A stretch of 27,347 nt of DNA, taken from a virus. Below, piece after piece: positions 1 to 7,700 of the stretch. The translations under genes were made by a program, and so were the position numbers. How positions within the stretch are numbered: the stretch's first letter is position 1; each line of letters starts with the position of its first letter. The stretch lies in IMG/VR virus record IMGVR_UViG_3300037584_000957, positions 1 through 27,347 of that record; one strand, 5' to 3'. The notes under the pieces were generated by a model that made no database searches, had not been told where the DNA came from, and saw only the letters and a program-made list of their open reading frames with translations.

Positions 1-69
1 ACGTTTGCCCTGCTTCGTTACAACAATGACATTCACGAAGTAGAGGAAGATTCGGACGATGATCTGTGA
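1..69 (+). CDS. 3' end of an unidentified phage protein (partial)
   Basis: Reading frame 1 is open from the window edge to a TGA at 67-69 and gives the last 22 residues of a protein. The visible end is strongly acidic (EVEEDSDDDL). Its stop overlaps the GTG start of the next gene in a GTGA arrangement, typical of translationally coupled phage genes. Acidic C-terminal tails are common on phage replication proteins, and the downstream genes are replication genes, so a replication or recombination role is a reasonable guess. Too little is visible to name a family. Confidence 0.6.
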   Translation, partial: TFALLRYNNDIHEVEEDSDDDL

Positions 70-719
70 GAATCAGCATCCGTGGGGGTTACTTCTCTGG
101 GCCACCGGAGCTAGATGCATACTGCACACAAATGAGAGCAGTAATCGTCCATGCTTCTGGAGTTCACAGAAGTTACTTCGCTGGTGAATACCAACCAGAA
201 GGTAATCAGTTACCTGCATGTTGGTCAACGGATACTGAGAGACCAGCGTTACAAGTGCCAGCGGCTACTCGCCAATCTGGTAGGTGTATCGACTGCTCTC
301 AGAATATACGGGGGTCGGCAATAGGTGGTAACGGCAGAGCGTGTAGGTTCTTTCAGCTTTTAGCGATTGCTTTTGAGCATGATCTAAACACTGTACATAG
401 ACTGCAAGTTCCGTCAGCAAGCATCTTTGGCAAGAGCAACAGTAACATGTCGCTTGAAGCCTACTCGCGCTTTTTGGCTAGACACGGAACGCCAAGCGCA
501 ACGGTAGTAACAAAAATTTACTTTGATACTACAAGTAACATGCCTCGCTTGTGCTTTGCACCGTCGAGAGCATTGCGGACGGAAGAGTTAGACGTTGTGC
601 GTGAGGTCGTTACTCGGCCCAGCACCCTCAACACAATAACGTTTGAGGTTGTAGATCACACACAGTCACCTTTTCCGGTTAGTAAGGGTTTTGAAATTAA
701 GGAGACATATCATGGCTGA
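66..719 (+). CDS. Conserved phage protein with four-cysteine (putative zinc-binding) motif, function unknown
   Basis: A 217-aa protein starting at GTG 66, which overlaps the preceding stop by 4 nt. It carries Cys52, then Cys74-x2-Cys77, then Cys93, a spacing that could bind zinc, within the context ACWST...CIDC...GNGRACRFF. I recognise this arrangement from unnamed proteins of many tailed phages, where it often sits next to single-stranded DNA-binding proteins, but I know of no assigned function. The end overlaps the SSB start by 8 nt, so the two are probably translated together. A DNA-binding or replication-accessory role is inferred from context only. No signal peptide or membrane segment is seen. 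Confidence 0.7.
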   Translation: MRISIRGGYFSGPPELDAYCTQMRAVIVHASGVHRSYFAGEYQPEGNQLPACWSTDTERPALQVPAATRQSGRCIDCSQNIRGSAIGGNGRACRFFQLLAIAFEHDLNTVHRLQVPSASIFGKSNSNMSLEAYSRFLARHGTPSATVVTKIYFDTTSNMPRLCFAPSRALRTEELDVVREVVTRPSTLNTITFEVVDHTQSPFPVSKGFEIKETYHG

Positions 720-1437
720 AGCCAACTACATAATACCTAGCGCAGAAGCGCTATACCCAAAAATCGACCAGACTTATAAGTTTGACCAGACTGCAAACCG
801 CTCAGTTCCTTGTGATCCTTTTGATGACGGTGCAGCCTACGAGCTAAACTTTAAGTTGTCAGAGTCTGACGCTAAGAAGTTATACAAAGCGATGAAGGCT
901 TACTACCTTGAGAGAAAAGAAAAGAGCTGGCCTGACAAGTTCCCAAATCCTTTCAAGAAACAAGAAGACGGTACTTACGAAGGTAAGACCCGATTAAAAG
1001 GCGCTTTCGGCAAAGATGCCAGCCGTAAACCACTGTTAGTGGATTCTAAAAATACGCCATGCGGTGATGATTTCAGACTAACCAGCGGCAGTATTGTCAA
1101 TATATCTGTGACATTTGTTCCGTACAGTGTCTCAGGTAGCACTGGTGTTAGTTTGCGTATCAACGCCGTACAGGTGTTGAAGTACGAGCCAATGAAAGCT
1201 AGCAGTCCTTTTGCTGCTGTTTCTGATGGCTTTGTGGCTACGGAAGTCAGCCCGTTCTCTCCTGCCCCCGAAGAACCTGTTACCTCTACCGAGGATGATG
1301 ACGATGGTTTTGGGGACGAGGAAGATCTGCCCCCTGTGGCAGAACCGAAAAAGAAGGTCGTCAAAAAGTCTGCTCCTGCACCTACAGACGCTGGCGATCT
1401 AAGTTCGATCATTGATGCTTGGGATGACGAAGACTAG
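712..1437 (+). CDS. Single-stranded DNA-binding protein, T7 gp2.5 / DUF2815-like
   Basis: A 241-aa protein. I chose ATG 712 (MAEANYI) because AAGGAG at 699-704 lies 7 nt upstream; an in-frame start at 691 has no such site. The core (roughly residues 1-165) resembles phage DUF2815/gp2.5-type OB-fold SSBs, with a basic, lysine-rich stretch around residues 55-100 and the segment GSIVNISVTFVPY. The last 60 residues are low complexity and acidic (EDDDDGFGDEEDL), then a short Pro/Lys-rich linker, and the protein ends in DAWDDED. An acidic C-terminal tail is a hallmark of gp2.5-type SSBs and serves for docking replication partners. It would coat ssDNA made by the helicase encoded just downstream. 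Confidence 0.82.
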   Translation: MAEANYIIPSAEALYPKIDQTYKFDQTANRSVPCDPFDDGAAYELNFKLSESDAKKLYKAMKAYYLERKEKSWPDKFPNPFKKQEDGTYEGKTRLKGAFGKDASRKPLLVDSKNTPCGDDFRLTSGSIVNISVTFVPYSVSGSTGVSLRINAVQVLKYEPMKASSPFAAVSDGFVATEVSPFSPAPEEPVTSTEDDDDGFGDEEDLPPVAEPKKKVVKKSAPAPTDAGDLSSIIDAWDDED

Positions 1438-1541
1438 GTTTTAATGGTCACTTCACCACGGCTAGGTATGTGGTAAGCCGAAAAGAGTGGCACATCTGCC
1501 TGTCACTTCTGCCGTGGTGTCTTTTCTTTTTAGGTGCATAA
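1438..1541 (+). promoter_or_regulatory. Structured leader between SSB and primase with mutually exclusive hairpins
   Basis: This 104-nt spacer holds no ORF. A long-range stem pairs 1454-1462 (CACCACGGC) with 1511-1519 (GCCGTGGTG), 9 perfect base pairs, followed by a T-rich run. The same 5' arm can instead form local hairpins: 1455-1459 with 1470-1474 (ACCAC/GTGGT) or 1459-1463 with 1476-1480 (CGGCT/AGCCG). The outcomes exclude one another, which is the layout of an attenuator or a structured RNA. AGGTG at about 1533-1537 is the likely ribosome binding site of the primase at 1542. No energy calculation was made, so regulation is inferred. Confidence 0.45.
1454..1531 (+). terminator. Possible rho-independent terminator after the SSB gene
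   Basis: A 9-bp GC-rich stem (1454-1462 with 1511-1519) is followed at once by TCTTTTCTTTTT. The loop of 48 nt is unusually long for an intrinsic terminator, although it can fold further. It could partly stop transcription so that the abundant SSB is made in excess of the primase-helicase downstream. It might equally be an RNA processing site or a structural RNA. Confidence 0.45.
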
Positions 1542-4382
1542 ATGGATACAAAATTATTTTTGAGGAGTCTGCTGCCCCCCGAAGGAATTTACGTTTTATT
1601 GCGGATCAACCCGCAAACAGGAAACCTTGAGCAAACGTCTTACACGGACATAGACGATTTAGAACGTGCTGCTGTAGAAGCAGACAGGGCAGGGTTGGAC
1701 GTATATTTTGCGTTGAGTTCTTTCGGTAAGGAAAACTCTCGTAAGGCAGTAGACGCCAAGTACATACAAAGTTTCTTTCTGGATTTAGATTGTGGGGCCG
1801 ACAAACCACACGCAACACAGGTAGACGTAATTCAAGAACTGCAAAGTTTCTGTGCAGCAACTAAATTACCAAAACCACTTATAGTTAGCTCTGGTAGGGG
1901 CGTGCACGTCTATTGGATGCTGCGCGAGGCAGTCAGCGTTGTTGATTGGAAGCCCGTAGCGCAAAGACTAAAGAACCTATGTGCAGAGCAGGGGTTTGAA
2001 ATAGACACCAGTGTTCCCGCAGATGCGGCTAGGGTGTTACGTGTTTTAGGTACGCACAACTATAAGCCAAACCCACCCGCCCCAGTGCAGCTTCTAAGCA
2101 GTGTTCCCAAAGCTGTAGATTTCGATTGGTTTTCGGAGGCCATCGGTGGGCCGGTGATAACAGTTCCCACAAAGCATGAAGAGGGGAGCGCAGGGGCTTT
2201 TGCTGAGTTCTTACTAAAATCTAGTGAGTTCAGCTTCAAAGACATTCTAGTTAAAACAAATAACGGTAATGGCTGTGCGCAACTTGGTTTGATAGTAGCT
2301 AACCAAGAAGTTACTACAGAGCCAATGTGGAGAGCAGGGCTATCTATTACAAAGTTCTGTCGTGATGGTGACAAGGCAGCACACATGCTGTCTGCAAAGC
2401 ACCCTGAGTACGTCCCACACCTAACAGAGACTAAAAAGGATCTGGTAAAAGGGCCATACAGGTGTACAACGTTTGACGAAAATAATCCAAACGTCTGCAC
2501 GGACTGCCCTCACTGGGGCAAAATAAAGTCCCCAATAGTGCTTGGACGTAGGTTCAAAGCATCTGAAGATTGTGCCGATAGTGAAAACGCTGCGGAACCA
2601 TTAGATGAATTTACGGAGTCCCCGGAGTACGCACTAGTAGATGATACGTCAGAACATGTTATACCCGCATACCCGCGCCCATACTTTCGTGGAGCTAGCG
2701 GTGGGGTGTTTGTTAGAAGCACCAATGCAGACGGTGAGACAGATGAACGGGTAATCTACCAAAACGACATCTACGTAACACGGCGTTTGCATGATGTTGA
2801 AACCGGCGAAATGGTTGTAGTGCGGTTACACTTACCTAAAGATGGAGTGAGGGAGTTCACACTACCGCTAACAGCACTTACATCTAGAGAAGAATTTAGG
2901 AAGAATATGGCAGCGATGGGCGTTGCCGTTTTGAAACAGGACGACTTGCAGCAGTATATGACTACATGGGTTAACGAGTTACAGGCAAAGTCTGTAGCAG
3001 ATACAGCACACCGGCAGTACGGATGGTCAACAGATGAATGCCGTAGCTTTGTGGTTGGTGACAAAGAGATACATCCTAATAAGATTTCTTATAACCCACC
3101 TACCGTACCTACAATGCAGTCATACCCATTCTTCAAAACGAAAGGAACGCTAGAGGGTTGGCAGGAGATGGCTAACTTCTACCTATCAAGAGAAGGTATG
3201 GAGATGCATCAGTATATCGTGTGCACTGCTTTTGGTTCTCCGCTCATGCAGTTTCTACCGCAGAACTGCGCCACTATGCACGTACATGATAAGGCTGGCG
3301 GTGCAGGGAAAACAGCGGCTATGAAAGTGGCCGCAGCAGCGTGGGGGCATTTCAAGGGGATAGTGGTGGATGATAATGACACTACCTCTTTCAAGATGAA
3401 TCGTGGAGAGGTGTTACACAACCTACCTTTCTATATTGATGAGGTTACAAATACACCCGAGAAGGAGATGAGTGGTCTTGCGTATCAATTAACCAGCGGG
3501 CAGCAGCGCGGGCGTATGAGTAATGGCTCAAACATAGAACGCACAAGAGGCGAACCTTGGAAACTATTGTGCTGCACTACAGGCAACATGAGTGCAATTG
3601 AGAAAATATCGTTGTTCAAAGCTGGGCCGAAAGCAGAAGCACAGAGGATACTAGAGCATCGCGCTAGGCAGATCTTTTCAAAGTCAAAGGACAAAGAACT
3701 TACCGACAACTTTGAAAGAAGCATAGAAGAACACTATGGGCACGCAGGCCCGATCTTTATACAGCACGTAATGAATCACATAGATCATTACAAAGGACAG
3801 CTCCGTATTGTGCAACAAACTATAGACCGCCGTGCTGGGCTGGCTCCAGAAAACAGGTTTTGGTCGGCAGGGGCAGCGTGCGCTATAACTGGTGGCATGA
3901 TCGCTCAGAAGTTGGGGTTGGTGGACTACGATATGGAAGTCATTACCAAATGGGTTGTGGGGCTACTAAAAGAAAACAAGAAGAGCGTAAGTGAAATGGG
4001 GGCATCAGTAGAGCAAGTCTTAAATGACTACATCATGGAGCACTACGGTAACGTGTTATGGATAAAAAGCACTGATGACTTACGAAAACAAAATGAGACT
4101 AACATACTTGCAAACGGGTTAGATTCCCTTGTGGTGCCTGACGCTGTACCAAAAGTTAAGTTTGTTGCAAGGTACGAGACAGACATAAAACGTATGTACT
4201 TGTTACCTAAACCACTAAAAGAATGGTGTGGTAAACAGCAGATAAACTATGCGGGGTTTGTAGAAGACCTCATTGAGAAGCTGAAAGGCAAGCGCACTAA
4301 GATGCGTTTGAGTAAAGGCACGCAAATGAGACTGCCACCTACAAACGTGATCGTAGTGAATTTTTCAATAGATGGCGAGTAG
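1542..4382 (+). CDS. Primase-helicase: AEP primase fused to a DUF927-like helicase
   Basis: A 946-aa bifunctional replication enzyme that makes primers and unwinds the fork. The N-terminus is an archaeo-eukaryotic-type primase: FLDLDCG with catalytic Asp81 and Asp83, SGRGVHVYW (His122), and the third motif DAARVLRVLGTHNYK (residues 161-175). A zinc-type cluster follows, Cys308-x10-Cys319-x2-Cys322, with CPHWGK typical of phage primase-helicases. The C-terminal half resembles DUF927/SF3-like ATPases: Walker A GGAGKT at 586-591, Walker B YIDE with Asp633-Glu634, and a probable sensor TTGN near residue 680. All key residues are present, so it should be active. It starts at ATG 1542 with AGGTG upstream, and its TAG overlaps the next GTG by one base. 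The exact polarity and partner of the helicase cannot be told from sequence. Confidence 0.92.
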   Translation: MDTKLFLRSLLPPEGIYVLLRINPQTGNLEQTSYTDIDDLERAAVEADRAGLDVYFALSSFGKENSRKAVDAKYIQSFFLDLDCGADKPHATQVDVIQELQSFCAATKLPKPLIVSSGRGVHVYWMLREAVSVVDWKPVAQRLKNLCAEQGFEIDTSVPADAARVLRVLGTHNYKPNPPAPVQLLSSVPKAVDFDWFSEAIGGPVITVPTKHEEGSAGAFAEFLLKSSEFSFKDILVKTNNGNGCAQLGLIVANQEVTTEPMWRAGLSITKFCRDGDKAAHMLSAKHPEYVPHLTETKKDLVKGPYRCTTFDENNPNVCTDCPHWGKIKSPIVLGRRFKASEDCADSENAAEPLDEFTESPEYALVDDTSEHVIPAYPRPYFRGASGGVFVRSTNADGETDERVIYQNDIYVTRRLHDVETGEMVVVRLHLPKDGVREFTLPLTALTSREEFRKNMAAMGVAVLKQDDLQQYMTTWVNELQAKSVADTAHRQYGWSTDECRSFVVGDKEIHPNKISYNPPTVPTMQSYPFFKTKGTLEGWQEMANFYLSREGMEMHQYIVCTAFGSPLMQFLPQNCATMHVHDKAGGAGKTAAMKVAAAAWGHFKGIVVDDNDTTSFKMNRGEVLHNLPFYIDEVTNTPEKEMSGLAYQLTSGQQRGRMSNGSNIERTRGEPWKLLCCTTGNMSAIEKISLFKAGPKAEAQRILEHRARQIFSKSKDKELTDNFERSIEEHYGHAGPIFIQHVMNHIDHYKGQLRIVQQTIDRRAGLAPENRFWSAGAACAITGGMIAQKLGLVDYDMEVITKWVVGLLKENKKSVSEMGASVEQVLNDYIMEHYGNVLWIKSTDDLRKQNETNILANGLDSLVVPDAVPKVKFVARYETDIKRMYLLPKPLKEWCGKQQINYAGFVEDLIEKLKGKRTKMRLSKGTQMRLPPTNVIVVNFSIDGE

Positions 4383-4603
4383 TGGGCGTACTCAGAACTG
4401 ATGATATAAACCCTGATGGAATACGTATCGTAATTGATTGGCCCAGCATGGTTATCAGCAGTTCAGTGTTCGTGCCTTGCATAAACACTCACTTGGCAAA
4501 ACAACAAATACTGAAAATAGTTACTGGTTTTGGCTGGGAATGTACGGTAAAAGTTGTTACCGAAAGTGACAAATTAGGTGTTCGCGTTTGGAGAACCATG
4601 TGA
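4382..4603 (+). CDS. Small protein of unknown function downstream of the primase-helicase
   Basis: A 73-aa protein starting at GTG 4382, which shares its first base with the primase stop (TAGTG); that coupling is the main evidence that it is real. The sequence is a mix of short hydrophobic strands (IRIVIDWPSMVISSSVFVPC) and a C-terminal basic stretch, consistent with a small alpha/beta fold. There is no transmembrane segment, signal peptide or metal motif. I do not recognise the family. It is the last rightward gene before the strands converge, and its position suggests a role tied to replication. Confidence 0.6.
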   Translation: MGVLRTDDINPDGIRIVIDWPSMVISSSVFVPCINTHLAKQQILKIVTGFGWECTVKVVTESDKLGVRVWRTM

Positions 4604-4657
4604 TAACATGCCGCTTCATAGGGTGTAGTCTCCAACAAAATCCTATATCTCCCACAA

Positions 4658-4696
4658 CCCCTCTACCTTGGCCTCCCTTACACCTTGGTAGGGGGG
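4658..4696. terminator. Hairpin between convergent operons, possible bidirectional terminator
   Basis: CCCCTCTACC at 4658-4667 pairs with GGTAGGGGGG at 4687-4696: 10 bp including one G-T pair, with a 19-nt loop. It lies in the 98-nt gap between the end of the + strand replication genes (4603) and the stop of the - strand late operon (4702), where both transcripts need to end. There is no clean T-run on either side, so it is not a textbook intrinsic terminator. The loop also carries a direct repeat of ACCTTGG. Confidence 0.4.
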
Positions 4697-4701
4697 TATC
4701 C

Positions 4702-7700
4702 CTAAAAGAACCCTACGTCATCTACTAGATCTTGTGCGCCTTTAGATAATGTAACGCCGTTGTACATCTTGGCCTTGGTCGTGCGTTTATGGCTTTCTAG
4801 AGACCGTTCTATTGTTTTACTATCTATACGCAGTTTAGGGTTTATTCTGACAGCATCGCTGGCGTTAAACTCATTCATCTTCCTACGTAGTCTTCTCTTT
4901 TCGTCAAACTCGCCGAATCTGGTAGCAACATAGTAGCTATTTAATAGTCGGCCTCTTTCTCGCGTGGCCGCAGTCTCTATGTTTTTTACTGCCCGCTTTT
5001 CTGCTTCGCTTCTCGTATATTCGGCTGGTGGGAACCCTAGTATCTTTACTGCCAACTCTCCTGCTGACATGTCATCGTATATGTAGTCGCCGCGTCTGTT
5101 ACGTATCCCTCCCTCCATAGGGTAACGAATTGCACCCTGATACACGTTACGTACTGCTCCGGGCAATAGGTCTTCAAATCCACGCACAAGATCTCTGCCG
5201 GTCTCTGCTTTTACCATTTTCTCAGCGCCTCCAATCGCTCTGGACAAAACGCTCCATGCAGGGCCACCCACATAATGCATGAATGTTTCTGCGGGTGATG
5301 GGTCAGATGCAAACCTGTTTGCTTCAACAAGCAAGTCGGTCAACTTGATACGCTCAGATACATCAATGCCAAGGAGTTCTGTTGGTATTCCTCTGTATAT
5401 AGCCTCGTTGTTTAGTGAGCTACGTACAAAAGTATCGAAATCCTCTTCGTAATCGTCCGTAAATCCGTCGTATAACGCCGAAACTGCTCCGTACAGTGGC
5501 AATCCTTGCACCCCAGCCAACAACAATGCGGATAAATGCACCCCTGCAAGCTGTTTGAACGCTTCTGATTTAGCTGTTTTTACGAGCGCGTCTATCGCAC
5601 TCTTTGCCATACCTTTTGATTCAAGATCTTTTCTGTAGCTGTCGGCGTATACTTTAACAGCCTCATAACCTGTTTTACCCATTGCGTAGTACATTTGAAT
5701 GCCGTAGTTCTTGTACATCAGAGCCACGCGCATCACGCCCTCTCGCGCAAGTCGAGGGCCAGTTTCTAGGGTAGCGCCACCATTTATTAACTGAGTTTCA
5801 TGTAACGCTTTATCTGCTGCTTCTTTTCTTTGCTCTGCCGTCGCTTTGCTTGGATCACCGTTTGTAAGTTTATCTAGTTCTAGCTTATAAGCCGTTACCA
5901 TAGTTACTTGCCGGTTCATCAATTCTGCTTGATGAAACATAAGTGCAGAGGCGTTTGTCATAGCGTCATAACGACTCATCTTACGTCCAGCACCATCTAT
6001 ACTCAGTGTATCTGCGAGGAATGACGAGTTTAAGTGTCCTCGTCTAGAAGCCAGTTGGATCAGCGGTGCTAACTCTTCTAACTCAGTAATTTTATCTTTG
6101 GGCAGTTCTAAATCTTCTCTTACGGAAAAGAGTAAGTCCCCGCTGTTTGGATCTCTGGTAAACGTATAGTAGTTATCCAAGCTCTTGAGAGACATATCTT
6201 GCAGTGTTCCGTATAACCCGTCCTCTGCAAGTTTTTGTTTTATGCTGTCCGGGGTTCTTATATCACCATATAAAGTGCGGCTTGCCTTATTCATAGGCGC
6301 ACCTTGAAACAGCAACGTAGAATTTTTTACTGCGTTAGTGGCTTGTTTGGCCCCGTACTTACCGCTCAACATGGGTAACGCAAATAACGGTATTTGAGAT
6401 AAGTTCACGAGTGCCGAAGATGCGTTAAATCCTATCGTGTATATAAACGCTAGACGGTTAAGGTGTTTAGGATAGCCTTCCACGGTGGGTTGTATCGCAA
6501 ACTGTGCACGGCTTCTAAGCTCTTCGATTAGCTGTGCGTCCCTAGCACTGTCTCTACCCAGCCCCTGTGCTTCAACTTGCTCCAGCATCTGATCTAGTTC
6601 ACGCGATATAGCGTTGCTGTTCTTGATGCGTTCTGTCTGTCGCGCTAAGTCAAAGGCTTTTGTTCTGGCTGCGTCTACTGCATCCATGTCGTAGCCTTCA
6701 GTGTTCTTACGTTTGATTAACGCTTTTGCAAAAGAAGATTCTGGTAGCTCTTCAATGAACAACCTAGTTATTTGTTCTTTTATTGTGGGGTCTACGTTCT
6801 TGTCTGTTAGATCTAGTATCTTCAATACATCAGAAACGAATGACCCCGGCGGTGGGTTTCTATAAGAAGACGACTTACTATTATCCCAAGAATCAACCTC
6901 AAAGCCTTGCTTCTCGTAAGACTCCATAGCGGCAAGTCGTTCCCCCGGCGTGTTAAAAGCAAATACCGCCGCGTTAGATTTATCACCTTCCTTTTGCCGC
7001 ACGGCTAACCAATAGCTGCCACTACGAGTAAGTGGGAAGTATGGCTCCTTACCTGTGTTTTCTAGCAGTTTAGCCAGCAGTTCGTTTTTAAGGTTAGTTC
7101 TTGTGGTCTCTCCTACAGGTAGATCGTCAAGACGCCCCCGCAAAGAATCTATCAGCGCGTTGTACTGATCTCTGTAGAATCCACGCAGCTCTTCATAGGC
7201 TCTTCTTCCGTCTGGCCCCATTTCTGCACTTTGAAATAATGTACGTAACTCGTTATATTTATCTACCTTACGTTGCGAAGTTCCTTCTACCGTTTGATCG
7301 CCGTATTTCTTCTTGGCTTCAGCAGGTGTTAAGTTGGGGTCTACCTCGTTTATAGTGCTTTCATAAACAAGGTTATTGAAGGTCTTCATTGTTTCTTGTG
7401 ATGCTTTACTGGCCCACCGGAATACAGGCTCTAACGTCTGTCTAGTAACCTGTTCTGCCTCCGTTAAACGCCCACGCTGCGTTTCTATGGCATCTAGTAT
7501 TCTTTTTGCGTTGGGTATGCTACGAGCTTCAGCGATGTCTTGTATTGATCCGTTTGGCAGGAACCCAAATATCTTAGTAAGGTACTTCTTAGTTCCTACT
7601 TGCGGGTCTGTCAGGAGGGCGTTTATCTCTTTCGATAGCTTCTTTCTTGCAGTCGCTCTACCCTCGGCTGTTCTAAACCCAGCTTTTTGACCCTTTATCT

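Noticed and set aside
691-711. Earlier in-frame start for the SSB (adds MKLRRHI)
   Set aside because: It would place the AAGGAG ribosome site inside the coding region; ATG 712 has ideal spacing.
975-1412. 145-aa - strand ORF opposite the SSB
   Set aside because: Antisense of the acidic SSB tail; the SSB frame has a strong ribosome site and a family match.
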